64,000 nucleotides of DNA from an uncultured Arachnia sp. (GTDB taxonomy: Bacteria; Actinomycetota; Actinomycetes; Propionibacteriales; Propionibacteriaceae). Shown one piece after another: positions 19,120 through 27,071 of this stretch (positions within the stretch are counted from its first letter, which is position 1; the number at the start of each line of letters is the position of its first letter). The notes under the pieces are model-generated. The model saw only the letters and a program-made list of their open reading frames with translations. It did no database searches and was not told where the DNA came from. Where the stretch lies: positions 186,001 to 250,000 of the forward strand of contig CANMNB010000004.1 in NCBI GenBank assembly GCA_947499145.1. The letters run 5' to 3'. The translations under genes and the position numbers were made by a program.

Positions 19120-19608
19120 TCAACGCTCCGCCCGTCGCATGACGAGCAGTGGCACCGCGATCCAGAGGACGACCAGCAGGGCCAGCAGCGCACCACCGGC
19201 CGCCAGGGCCGCCCCTCGACCCACGACGATGTCGACGACCATGATCGTGGCCCCGACGAGGGCGAGCCCCATCGTGAAAATTGACGCCTTCGCGAACTGG
19301 TTGCCCGCGAGCACCAAGGGCTTCTTCCGCTTCTGCCGGAACAGGAGGCGGTGCGCGATGACGGGGGTCACGGCGCAGGCGGTGGAGACGGCAAGGAGGC
19401 CGAAGACCACGAGGTAGAGGGTGCGCGGCAATCCCGTGAGCTCGGGGAACGACCCCTGGAACGGCAGGATCAGCAGGAACCCGAACAGGACCTGGATGCC
19501 CGTCTGCGTCACCCGGAGCTCCTGAAGCAGCTCGTTCCAGTTGCGGTCGTGCCGCTCCGCCCGCGTCTCGCGCCGATAGCCGGGGTCGTCGCGCTGCTCG
19601 TCTCCCAT
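19120..19608 (-). CDS. DUF6328-like membrane protein
   Basis: The 162-residue protein has a charged N-terminus (RRETRAERHDRNWNELLQEL) followed by four hydrophobic segments from about residue 37. GIQVLFGFLLILPFQ and YLVVFGLLAVSTAC match a small membrane family found in actinobacteria (DUF6328). Function is unknown. It ends 3 bp from the stop of the convergent gene; the next gene on the right is divergent. Confidence 0.62.
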   Translation of the reverse strand: MGDEQRDDPGYRRETRAERHDRNWNELLQELRVTQTGIQVLFGFLLILPFQGSFPELTGLPRTLYLVVFGLLAVSTACAVTPVIAHRLLFRQKRKKPLVLAGNQFAKASIFTMGLALVGATIMVVDIVVGRGAALAAGGALLALLVVLWIAVPLLVMRRAER

Positions 19609-19705
19609 CGTGACATCGTAGGAGCGAATCGTTCCCCTGGCGGGCCTGTGGCCCGCGAGCGGGCACAATGGCACCTGACACCCGAGTGCCCCGGCAGGAG
19701 AACTG

Positions 19706-20962
19706 ATGCAGCGGAGAACCAAGTACGAGCGTGAGTTGCTCCCCAGACCGCTGCGCGTCGTCGGTGCCGTCGCCCTACTGCTGGTCCTGCTGTATGGGGC
19801 CAGCTGGGTGGTCGCCAAGACGGGGTCGATGATCTCCCAGGTCCTGATTCCGTTCCTCGTGGGCGTGCTGATCGCCGCACTGCTGATGCCGTTGCAGCTG
19901 TTGCTGAACCACCGGGCCCGGTTTCCCCGGCACGGGGCTGCGGCGGTGGCTGTGCTGGGACTGCTCGGCATCGTCGGGGGCACCATGTACTTCGCCGGCC
20001 AGTCGATCGCGCAAGGAATCGACGGCGTCCGCGATAGCTTCAGCAAGATCCTCGACCAGGCGGAGACCTGGCTGGCCGAGGGGCCGCTCGGGATGGACCG
20101 CTCGCAGCTGAACGACCTGTTCGGGCAGGCCCGAGGGTGGCTGTCGGAGAACACGTCGACCCTGTCCTCCGGAGCGCTCAACGCCACCTCGAGCGTCGGC
20201 ACGATCCTCGTCGGCGCACTGCTGGCGTTCATCGTGGCGTTCTTCGTGCTCGCGGAGGGCGATCGTATCCTGTCCTGGCTGCTCCTGCTGGTGAGCGAAC
20301 CCACCCGCACCCGGCTGCGGGAGACGATCCGCCGGTCCTGGGTGACCCTGGGGAGCTGGGCCCGCACCCAGGTCATCGTGTCCGCGGCTGACGCGATCCT
20401 TATCGGCATCGGCGGCTGGGCGCTGGACCTGCCGTTCCTGGTGCCGATGATCATCATCACGTTCCTGCTCTGCTTCATCCCCCTGTTCGGCGCCTTCCTC
20501 TCAGGCGCCATGTTCACGATCGTCGCCCTCCTCTTCGAGGGTCCCGTCGCCGCCCTGATCATGCTCGCGATCATCGTCGTGGTCCAGCAGCTGGAGGGCA
20601 ACGTCCTGCAGCCGTTGCTCATGGGGCGCGCCGTCAACCTGCACCCGCTGGCGGTTCTGCTCGGCGTCACCACGGGCACCTACCTCGTCGGCCTGGCCGG
20701 CGCCCTCCTCACCGTCCCGATCCTGGCGGCCTTCAACGCCGGTTACGCCTACTGGGTTGGGAGGGACCCGTTCCCCGGCCTCGCCTCCGGGGGCTCGGCG
20801 CTCTCCGACTCCCCCCGCACCCTGGCGCCCGCTCGGGATTCCGAGAAGCTGCCACCCCGCCTGGGGCAGGTGACCCCCGAATGGCTGGAGCACGACCGGC
20901 AGGAGGTGGCGGCGTCGCCGCCCGTCGCGGAGGCCGAGGGCGAGGACCGCGACGAGGACTGA
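19706..20962 (+). CDS. AI-2E family transporter (UPF0118 permease)
   Basis: The 418-residue protein shows the TerC/PerM/YdiK-type arrangement: two hydrophobic segments at about 13-60, a long amphipathic region, then a membrane cluster from about 165. The conserved PLFGAFLSGA and QQLEGNVLQPLLMGRAV occur late. Family members export autoinducer-2 or act as ion antiporters, so the substrate is unclear. A Shine-Dalgarno CAGGAG lies 5 nt before ATG 19706. The acidic C-terminal tail ends EGEDRDED. Confidence 0.86.
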   Translation: MQRRTKYERELLPRPLRVVGAVALLLVLLYGASWVVAKTGSMISQVLIPFLVGVLIAALLMPLQLLLNHRARFPRHGAAAVAVLGLLGIVGGTMYFAGQSIAQGIDGVRDSFSKILDQAETWLAEGPLGMDRSQLNDLFGQARGWLSENTSTLSSGALNATSSVGTILVGALLAFIVAFFVLAEGDRILSWLLLLVSEPTRTRLRETIRRSWVTLGSWARTQVIVSAADAILIGIGGWALDLPFLVPMIIITFLLCFIPLFGAFLSGAMFTIVALLFEGPVAALIMLAIIVVVQQLEGNVLQPLLMGRAVNLHPLAVLLGVTTGTYLVGLAGALLTVPILAAFNAGYAYWVGRDPFPGLASGGSALSDSPRTLAPARDSEKLPPRLGQVTPEWLEHDRQEVAASPPVAEAEGEDRDED

Positions 20963-20968
20963 CGCCGG

Positions 20969-21682
20969 TCAGGGGGTGGGTGCGTCCACCCAGGCCTGGT
21001 CCACCACGCGCAGGGCGAGCCCACCGCCCGAGAGCGCCGCGAGGACAGCCTCAAGCTCCGCCTCCCGGCCAGCCGGTACGGCGGCGCGAATTGTGGCGAG
21101 GGGACCCCAGTCGACACCCTCGACCAGCACGGGCGTCTCGTCAGTGAGAACCGTGCCCCGCAGCTGGTCCTCGAGCTGCCCGGCGGCGGCGAGGGGGACG
21201 TCGATCACGAGTCGGCTGCTGAGCACCACGCGCCTCGTCCCGGCGGCTGAGAGGGCGCGGGAGACCGCCTCGGAATAGGCGCGCACGAGTCCGCCGGCGC
21301 CGAGCTTGATCCCACCGAAGTACCGGGTCACGACGGCGACGACGTCGGTGACGTGGTGGTGCTGCAGGACTCCCAGCATTGGGACGCCCGCGGTCCCGGC
21401 GGGCTCCCCGTCGTCGGAGGACCGCGCCTCGCGGCCGTCGGGAGCCAGGACGAAGGCGCTGCAGTGGTGCCGGGCCGCGAAGTGCACTCGTCGTCGCTCC
21501 TCCACGACGGCACGGGCGGCGGCCTCGTCGGTCACTCGGACGAGACGGGCCAGGAAGCGGGAGCGTTTCACCTCCAGCTCGACGTCGACGCCCTGTCCGG
21601 GGTCGGTGTCGATCGTCAGGTAGGAGGCAGCTCCGAGCACCGGGGGATCAAAGGCCCAGTTCGCGGCGGAGTTTGGCGACAT
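20969..21682 (-). CDS. YigZ/IMPACT family protein
   Basis: The protein has the N-terminal UPF0029 domain (KRSRFLARL, ARHHCSAFVL, SSDDGEPAGTAGVPML, VTRYFGGIKLGAGGLVRAY) and a DUF1949-like C-terminal domain. The family is linked to translation control and can bind nucleic acid. ATG 21682 gives 237 residues and a 35-bp overlap with bcp. GTG 21640 would give 223 residues and begin just after the bcp stop. A weak AAGG precedes the ATG, so the longer form is kept with caution. Confidence 0.84.
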   Translation of the reverse strand: MSPNSAANWAFDPPVLGAASYLTIDTDPGQGVDVELEVKRSRFLARLVRVTDEAAARAVVEERRRVHFAARHHCSAFVLAPDGREARSSDDGEPAGTAGVPMLGVLQHHHVTDVVAVVTRYFGGIKLGAGGLVRAYSEAVSRALSAAGTRRVVLSSRLVIDVPLAAAGQLEDQLRGTVLTDETPVLVEGVDWGPLATIRAAVPAGREAELEAVLAALSGGGLALRVVDQAWVDAPTP

Positions 21683-22127
21683 GTCCGGTCGCCTTGACGT
21701 TGTACTGGGCCACGCGGATCGTGCCCGCACCCTCGGCGTCGACGTCGATCACGAAGGTGGAGCGCAGGACCCCCTCGATCTCCTTGCCGTAGAGTTTCTT
21801 CGTCCCGAAGGCGCCGTAGGCGTTCAGCGCCTCCTTGTCCACGTCCGAGAGCAGGGTGAGGCCAAGGTCGGACTTCTCCTTGAACGTCGCCAAGCGTTCG
21901 ACGGGGTCCGGGGAGACTCCGATGACCTGGTGCCCGGCGGCGGTGAAGGCGTCGAGCGCAGCCGAGAAGTCGACGGCCTGTGTGGTGCAGCCGGGCGTCA
22001 TGGCCGCGGGGTAGAAGTACAGCACCACCGACTGCCCCGCGTAGTCGCGCAGCGACACGGGGTTGCCATCGGAGTCCGGCAGCGAGAACTCGGGGGCGGT
22101 GGATCCTGGTGTCAGGCGGGCAGTCAT
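21648..22127 (-). CDS. bcp: Thiol peroxidase, Bcp/PrxQ-type peroxiredoxin
   Basis: The 159-residue cytosolic peroxidase has the PrxQ layout. The peroxidatic cysteine is C47 in PAAMTPGCTTQ. In most Bcp proteins a resolving cysteine follows five residues later; here that position is V52 (TQAVDF) and no other cysteine is seen, so it is likely a 1-Cys enzyme needing an external thiol. TAGGAT lies 6 nt before ATG 22127 (leaderless). It is divergent from the DUF3618 gene. Confidence 0.92.
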   Translation of the reverse strand: MTARLTPGSTAPEFSLPDSDGNPVSLRDYAGQSVVLYFYPAAMTPGCTTQAVDFSAALDAFTAAGHQVIGVSPDPVERLATFKEKSDLGLTLLSDVDKEALNAYGAFGTKKLYGKEIEGVLRSTFVIDVDAEGAGTIRVAQYNVKATGHVAKLRRELGL

Positions 22128-22133
22128 GCGGAC

Positions 22134-22139
22134 ATCCTA
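22134..22139 (-). promoter_or_regulatory. -10 element, leaderless start of bcp
   Basis: TAGGAT on the minus strand, 6 nt before ATG 22127. It lies back to back with the plus-strand TAGGCT at 22145-22150. Confidence 0.5.
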
Positions 22140-22144
22140 AGGGC

Positions 22145-22150
22145 TAGGCT
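22145..22150 (+). promoter_or_regulatory. -10 element of DUF3618-groES-like operon
   Basis: TAGGCT leaves a leader of about 25 nt that carries AAGGAG 7 nt before ATG 22181. This gene therefore uses a ribosome binding site, unlike its leaderless divergent neighbour. Confidence 0.45.
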
Positions 22151-22180
22151 GTGTCGTGACCGACTTCAAGGAGTTCCCTG

Positions 22181-22522
22181 ATGCCCAAGGACAAGACCCG
22201 CTCGGTTGACGAGATTCGTGTCGACCTGGCTCGCAACCGCGCCCAGGTGGCCGACGCCGTCAGCGACTTCGTCGACGAGGTCCACCCCAAGAACGTGGCG
22301 AGGCGCGGAATGGAGGACGCGAAGCACTTCGTGACCGGCGAGTTCGAGAACGTCAAGGCCCAGGTGAAGGACGAGGGCGGCTGGCGCATGGACCGCATCA
22401 AGGTGATCGGGGGAGCCCTCCTCGGCGTCGTCGTCTTCGTGGTCACCATCAACGTCATCGCCAACAAGCGGACCCGCAGCATCGACGCGCGCGTGCGACG
22501 CGAGCTGGAGTCGCGCCTGTGA
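22181..22522 (+). CDS. DUF3618 membrane protein
   Basis: The 113-residue protein has an N-terminal DUF3618 motif (SVDEIRVDLARNRAQVADAV, about 8-27), an amphipathic middle and one membrane segment at about 73-92 (VIGGALLGVVVFVVTINVIA). Function is unknown; such proteins often accompany small envelope-stress genes in actinobacteria. The strong AAGGAG supports the start. The TGA overlaps the GTG of the GroES-like gene. Confidence 0.77.
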   Translation: MPKDKTRSVDEIRVDLARNRAQVADAVSDFVDEVHPKNVARRGMEDAKHFVTGEFENVKAQVKDEGGWRMDRIKVIGGALLGVVVFVVTINVIANKRTRSIDARVRRELESRL

Positions 22523-22839
22523 CGGAGCCCCTGGCCATCCGCATGCTGCACGACAGGGTTCTCGTCGACCCGGACGCGGGAGGCGGGGAACGGAGGAGTG
22601 GGGGAGGGATCCTGATCCCCGCCACGGTCCAGATGGGCAAGCGGTTGACCTGGGCCAAGGTCGTCGCCTCCGGCCCGAACGTGCGGGCGGTGGGTCTGGG
22701 CGATCGTGTCCTCTTCGACCCGGCCGACCGTTCCGAGGTCGAACTCCACAACCGCAGCTACATCCTGCTCCGCGAGCGCGACATCCACGCCGTCGCCACT
22801 GAGGGCGAGGACGACAGCCAGGCCGGTCTCTACCTCTGA
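22519..22839 (+). CDS. GroES-like (Cpn10) co-chaperone homologue
   Basis: The 106-residue protein begins IRMLHDRVLVDPD and contains SGGGILIPATVQMGKRL and GDRVLFDP, the Cpn10 pattern with a mobile-loop segment (about 22-38). No groEL is adjacent, and the sequence departs from canonical GroES around the mobile loop and C-terminus. It may be a paralogue rather than the main GroES. It is coupled to the DUF3618 gene. Confidence 0.77.
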   Translation: MTEPLAIRMLHDRVLVDPDAGGGERRSGGGILIPATVQMGKRLTWAKVVASGPNVRAVGLGDRVLFDPADRSEVELHNRSYILLRERDIHAVATEGEDDSQAGLYL

Positions 22840-22906
22840 CTTCGGCCCGCATTCGCCCCGACCGACATTGTCCGTGCGGATCCCACGGAGCCTGGGCCGC
22901 CGGGTC

Positions 22907-22912
22907 TACGTT
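22907..22912 (+). promoter_or_regulatory. -10 element, leaderless start of heliorhodopsin
   Basis: TACGTT, 6 nt before ATG 22919. It implies a dedicated promoter in the 79-bp gap after the GroES-like gene. Confidence 0.5.
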
Positions 22913-22918
22913 GGGGTC

Positions 22919-23683
22919 ATGAACACCCGGGAGGTCACCGCTGCCGAGCAGGGACGGCTCCGCACCCTCAACCTCGCCGCTGCAGCACTGCACGTGGCCC
23001 AGGGCATCGCAGTGGTGGTCCTGGCCACCGACTTCGCGCTGCCGATCACGGCCTCGTACTTGGCCGGGCCCCCGGGGACGCCGCCGGGTCCCGCCACCGT
23101 CCTGGCCGACCTCCCCACGGGCCTCGCCGTTGCGGGGTTCCTCTTCCTGTCGTTCCTCGCCCACCTCATCGTCGCCACCGCCTGGTTCCGGAACTACATC
23201 GGCGACCTCTCGCGGCAGATCAACCGTGCACGGTGGGTCGAGTACTCGTTGTCGTCGACCCTCATGATCATCGTGATCGCCCAACTGGTCGGCATCACCG
23301 ACGTGGCGGCCCTCATCGGTCTCGCGGGCGCGAACATCTCCATGATCCTGTTCGGGTGGCTGCAGGAGAAGTACGAGGTGGCAGGCGGAGGCGGCTGGCT
23401 GCCGTTCGTCTTCGGCTGCATCGCCGGGTTGGTGCCGTGGCTCGCGATCCTCTACTACACCATCGCACCCGGCTCGGACGCGGAGCCGCCCGGCTTCGTC
23501 TACGCCATCGTCGTCTCGCTGTTCCTGTTCTTCAACGTCTTCGGCCTGAACCAGTGGCTCCAGTACCGGGCGCGTGGGCGGTTTGCCGACTACCTGGTCG
23601 GCGAGCGGAGCTACATCATCCTCAGCCTGGTGGCGAAATCCTTGCTGGCATGGCAGGTCTTCGGCGGGACGCTGGCCGCCTGA
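22919..23683 (+). CDS. Heliorhodopsin
   Basis: This 254-residue seven-helix retinal protein belongs to the heliorhodopsin family, whose N-terminus faces the cytoplasm, opposite to type 1 rhodopsins. TM3 carries RWVEYSLSST with counterion E108 (E107 in the type protein 48C12). H25 and H82 match its Schiff-base-side histidines. The retinal lysine is K240 in SLVAKSLLAW of TM7. ITDVAALIGLAGANISMI and QWLQYRARG are also family stretches. Heliorhodopsins do not pump ions; proposed roles include light sensing and regulation of partner enzymes. No retinal or carotenoid synthesis gene is in the window. A leaderless start (TACGTT) is likely. Confidence 0.94.
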   Translation: MNTREVTAAEQGRLRTLNLAAAALHVAQGIAVVVLATDFALPITASYLAGPPGTPPGPATVLADLPTGLAVAGFLFLSFLAHLIVATAWFRNYIGDLSRQINRARWVEYSLSSTLMIIVIAQLVGITDVAALIGLAGANISMILFGWLQEKYEVAGGGGWLPFVFGCIAGLVPWLAILYYTIAPGSDAEPPGFVYAIVVSLFLFFNVFGLNQWLQYRARGRFADYLVGERSYIILSLVAKSLLAWQVFGGTLAA

Positions 23684-23714
23684 ACGCACTACACCCGTGC
23701 GTCGGGCTCCATCG

Positions 23715-23720
23715 CTAGGG
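23715..23720 (+). promoter_or_regulatory. -10 element of Ltp-repeat gene
   Basis: TAGGGT lies 32 bp after the heliorhodopsin stop. The leader then carries GGAGAAGGA before ATG 23765. The two genes are thus probably separate transcription units. Confidence 0.4.
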
Positions 23721-23764
23721 TGGCACCACACGAGCGCCGAGTGAGTTGCGGAGAAGGAACCCCG

Positions 23765-24736
23765 ATGGCCCAACAGCATCCAGCCGGCTGGTACCCCCAA
23801 CCCGACGGCACGCAGCGGTACTGGGACGGGGTCCAGTGGACGAATCACGTCGCACCCGGGCCGGCTACTCCGCCGCAGGGAAAGCCGAGGGACCCACGAG
23901 CCTGGTACACGCGGAAGCGCGTCCTGCTACCGGCGTTGGCGGTCCTGCTCGCCGTCGTATTCTTCCCGCGACCGGAGGACTCGGGGCCCGTTGCGGTGCC
24001 AACTGCCGAGCAGACCGTTGCGACGACCGTCCCCGGCGCGGCGCCTGAATCCTCGCCCGAATCGACGGCGGAGTCGCGCGTCGATGAGTCTGTCCCGGGA
24101 GAGCCCGAGGATCAGGCCAGCGTCCCCGAGGACCCTGATCCGCAGACGAGCGCTCCCGCTGGGCTGACCGCCGCCCAGGAGGAGGCCGTGCGGGTGGCCG
24201 AGGAATACTTGGAGTTCGGCCCGTTCTCCCGCTCGAGTCTCATCGAGCAGCTGGAATACGAGGGCTACTCCCCGGACGACGCACGGGTGGCGGTCGAGCA
24301 TCTCCAGGTGGACTGGGCCGAGCAGGCCGTGTACATGGCGCAGGAATACCTGAGCTACAACGCGTTCTCCCGTGAAGGCCTGGTCGACGCCATGGAGTAT
24401 GCGGGCTTCTCACGCGAGGACGCGGAGTACGGCGTTGCCCAGATCGAGACGGACTGGTCCGAACAGGCCGTCCGAGCCGCACGGGACTACCTGGAGTACA
24501 GCGCCTTCTCGCGCTCCGGGCTCGTCGATCAACTCGAGTACGAGGCGTTCACCCCCGAGGAAGCCGAGTACGCAGTCGGACAACTCGACGTCGACTGGAT
24601 GGACCAGGCTGTTCGCATGGCCGAGGAGTACCTGGAGGTCGAGGGGTTCTCGCGCGACGAACTCATCGACCAGCTCCAGTTCGAGGGATTCTCGCTTCAA
24701 GAGGCCGAGCACGGGGTCAGTGGGGCCGGTCTCTAG
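23765..24736 (+). CDS. DUF2510 and Ltp-repeat membrane protein
   Basis: The 323-residue protein has an N-terminal DUF2510 module (HPAGWYPQP and RYWDGVQW, about 5-25) and one membrane segment at about 52-67. A Pro/Glu/Ser-rich spacer to about residue 135 is followed by four Ltp-type repeats of 47 residues starting near 145, 192, 239 and 286 (pattern A.EYL..F.R..L.D.L...F...EAEY.V). Ltp repeats occur on exported host and phage lipoproteins, one of which blocks phage DNA injection. Here the anchor is an internal TM rather than a lipobox. The repeats should lie outside the cell. Confidence 0.86.
   Translation: MAQQHPAGWYPQPDGTQRYWDGVQWTNHVAPGPATPPQGKPRDPRAWYTRKRVLLPALAVLLAVVFFPRPEDSGPVAVPTAEQTVATTVPGAAPESSPESTAESRVDESVPGEPEDQASVPEDPDPQTSAPAGLTAAQEEAVRVAEEYLEFGPFSRSSLIEQLEYEGYSPDDARVAVEHLQVDWAEQAVYMAQEYLSYNAFSREGLVDAMEYAGFSREDAEYGVAQIETDWSEQAVRAARDYLEYSAFSRSGLVDQLEYEAFTPEEAEYAVGQLDVDWMDQAVRMAEEYLEVEGFSRDELIDQLQFEGFSLQEAEHGVSGAGL
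24197..24736 (+). repeat. Four tandem Ltp-coding repeats, 141-bp period
   Basis: Coding repeats of 141 bp begin at 24197, 24338, 24479 and 24620. They are conserved in protein pattern but diverged in DNA, so this is an old domain duplication rather than recent slippage. Confidence 0.8.
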
Positions 24737-24755
24737 CGTCCTCGCTCGGCGGAAC

Positions 24756-25451
24756 TCAGGAGCCCCCGGCCGCCAGCACGACGTCCTGGCCGGCCAGCTC
24801 GGCCCGGAAGCCGTCGTCCCGCACCTCGACGTCGAGGAGCTCCAAGTTGCGGGGCAGGCCCTCGATGGGCTGCTCGATCGTCACGAACTGACGAACCAGT
24901 GCGGCGATTGTCCTGGAGAGCAGCTCAGGGCCACCGACGTCGATCGCACGGGGTTCCACCACGAGGATGCCGCCTTCCACCTCCACGGTGCCCGTGGCGA
25001 CGACGGTGATCTGCCTGCCCAACACGTCGACCGTCCGTACGACCGCGGCCTCTCCATTCTCCGCCGCCCGTACCATGCTGTCGCCACCCAGCTGGGCCGC
25101 GACCTCGTCGAAGGGCACCGTGGCCCAGACCTCCAGCCGATCGACGGTGAGCCCGTCGGGGCCGGAGCGGGCGCCATGACCCCGAGCCACCACGTCCCGC
25201 AAGGTGGAGTCCGGAAGCACCACGAGGGCGGACTGCAGGTCGAGATCCCCGATCCACACCTCGTCGCCGCCGAGGTCGATGGGTGCTGGAGCATCGATCC
25301 GTGGCGCGGCAGAGGGAGGGGGTGTGGTCGGCCCGGCCGTGTCGTCGGGGGGCTCGGACACGAACCACCAGAGCGCCACCACCCCGATGGCGAGGAGCAC
25401 GAGCATCCCCAGGGCGCCGATGGCCCAGTCGGCCACGCGTGATCGAGTCAT
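24756..25451 (-). CDS. DUF2993 (LmeA-like) anchored protein
   Basis: The 231-residue protein has one N-terminal membrane segment (about 10-32, AIGALGMLVLLAIGVVALWWF), a Pro/Thr-rich linker and an exported domain. That domain resembles DUF2993, seen in mycobacterial LmeA, a lipid-binding protein of mannan biosynthesis. Pairs of amphipathic strands are evident (VWATVPFDEVAAQL, DDGFRAELAGQDVVLAA). Similarity is by pattern only. ATG 25451 precedes the membrane segment directly. Confidence 0.7.
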   Translation of the reverse strand: MTRSRVADWAIGALGMLVLLAIGVVALWWFVSEPPDDTAGPTTPPPSAAPRIDAPAPIDLGGDEVWIGDLDLQSALVVLPDSTLRDVVARGHGARSGPDGLTVDRLEVWATVPFDEVAAQLGGDSMVRAAENGEAAVVRTVDVLGRQITVVATGTVEVEGGILVVEPRAIDVGGPELLSRTIAALVRQFVTIEQPIEGLPRNLELLDVEVRDDGFRAELAGQDVVLAAGGS

Positions 25452-25540
25452 GGAGCCAGTCTGCCGCGGGAGGGGACCGGCGAGGGGGACGAGAGGCGCG
25501 CCACTGCTGTCGTTCTCATCTCCGTCCAATACGAGTAGCG

Positions 25541-25546
25541 GATACT
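25541..25546 (+). promoter_or_regulatory. -10 element, leaderless start of sensor kinase
   Basis: GATACT, 7 nt before ATG 25554. Confidence 0.45.
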
Positions 25547-25553
25547 GGGCGGT

Positions 25554-27071
25554 ATGTGGCGCCCCAGGTCTCTCACCGTCCGTGAGCGAATCCTTGCCAC
25601 GGTCGTCGTGCTCAGTGCGTTCGCGTTGTTCGCTTCGGGAGCGACTGCGTGGGCGCTCCAGCGCAATCGAGTCGACCGGGAGACGGATGCCACCTTGCAG
25701 CGCACGGTTGTCGAACTCCGCAACTTGGCGGAGACGGGCGTCGACCCCGGAACCGGCGCGGCGTTCCAGGAGACCGACCGCCTCTTGTACACAATGATGC
25801 GGCGAGAGGTGCCCGCGACGAACGAGGGAATGATCGCCTTCATCGGTGATGAGGTGCGATACCAGACCCAGGACATCGGCGTGCCGCTGGCAGAGGACCC
25901 GGAATTCGTGGCAGCCGTGTCCGATGCGTGGCAGCAGGAGACGGTGCTGCTGGGGACCGTTGAGACGGACCTGCGCGAGTATCGTTTCGCCGCCATCCCG
26001 GTGAGCGTTGGTGACTCGTCGCCCGGAGCCATGGTGCTGGCCTTCGATCGTGGTGCCCAGCTCGCCGGGGTCAACGACACGTTCCGCACCTACGCGCTGG
26101 TGGCGTCCGCGTCGCTGGTGCTGCTGGCGGTGGGGGCCTCCGTGATCTCCGGGCGTCTGCTGCAGCCACTCCGAGCCCTGCGGGAGACCGCGGAGCAGAT
26201 CAGTGACACCGACCTGTCACGGCGAATCCCCGTGCACGGTGAGGATGACCTCTCTGTTCTGGCGAACACTTTCAACGAGATGTTGGAGCGGCTGGAGACG
26301 GCATTCCAGTCACAACGTCAGCTGCTGGATGATGCGGGCCATGAATTGCGGACGCCCATCACCATCGTCCGTGGGCACCTCGAATTGTTGGATCCGACCG
26401 ATCCTGCGGAGACTGCAGCCACCCGCGATCTGGCCCTCCGCGAGCTGGACAGGATGCGTCGGCTGACGGACGACCTCGTCCTGCTGGCGAAGGCCGAGTC
26501 TCCTGACTTCGTCAGATTGAGGACCACGTCGATCGGGGAGCTCCTTGACGAGGTGCTCGATCACGCCAGACGGCTGGGTGACCGTCGCTGGCGCATGAAG
26601 GAGGGGGTGGAGGCCGTCGTACTCCTCGACCCTCAACGAATCACCCAAGCCCTGCTGCAGCTCGCTGCGAACGCGGTGAAGTTCTCTGATGAGGGCAGCA
26701 CTGTCTGGATGGGTTCCCGGCTCAGCGAAGAAGAACTCGAACTCTGGGTCGAGGACCGGGGCATCGGCATCGCAGCGGAGGACCAGCACGTCATCTTCGA
26801 GCGCTTCCGCCAGGTCCGGAGCGTCCATGACTCCGCAACACCGGGGTCGGGACTCGGGCTGTCCATCGTTGCTGCCATCGCCGGGGCCCATGCCGGCCGG
26901 GTCGTCGTGTCGTCGAAGCCCGGGGTGGGGTCCCGCTTCACCATGGTGCTGCCGATCGACGGTGTTGCATCGGATGCAGAGGATGCCGTCGACGACCATC
27001 CGGCGGGTCGACCCTCATGGATCGGAGAGCCAGCCGACGATGGGGCTGGAGAATGGAGAACGGGAACGTGA
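25554..27071 (+). CDS. Membrane sensor histidine kinase (HAMP-HisKA-HATPase)
   Basis: The 505-residue kinase has TM1 at about 12-35, an external sensor domain (about 36-177), TM2 (about 178-200), a HAMP linker, and a HisKA domain with phospho-accepting H263 in DDAGHELRTP. The ATPase domain has an N box (AANAVKF), G1 (EDRGIGIA) and G2 (GSGLGLSIV). The stimulus is unknown. Its TGA overlaps the GTG of the response regulator, so the pair is coupled. Confidence 0.94.
   Translation: MWRPRSLTVRERILATVVVLSAFALFASGATAWALQRNRVDRETDATLQRTVVELRNLAETGVDPGTGAAFQETDRLLYTMMRREVPATNEGMIAFIGDEVRYQTQDIGVPLAEDPEFVAAVSDAWQQETVLLGTVETDLREYRFAAIPVSVGDSSPGAMVLAFDRGAQLAGVNDTFRTYALVASASLVLLAVGASVISGRLLQPLRALRETAEQISDTDLSRRIPVHGEDDLSVLANTFNEMLERLETAFQSQRQLLDDAGHELRTPITIVRGHLELLDPTDPAETAATRDLALRELDRMRRLTDDLVLLAKAESPDFVRLRTTSIGELLDEVLDHARRLGDRRWRMKEGVEAVVLLDPQRITQALLQLAANAVKFSDEGSTVWMGSRLSEEELELWVEDRGIGIAAEDQHVIFERFRQVRSVHDSATPGSGLGLSIVAAIAGAHAGRVVVSSKPGVGSRFTMVLPIDGVASDAEDAVDDHPAGRPSWIGEPADDGAGEWRTGT

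Noticed and set aside
22156-22209. Possible 17-codon leaderless upstream ORF before the DUF3618 gene
   Set aside because: GTG 22156 is only 5 nt after TAGGCT, shorter than the spacing at other leaderless genes, and the AAGGAG for ATG 22181 explains the leader.
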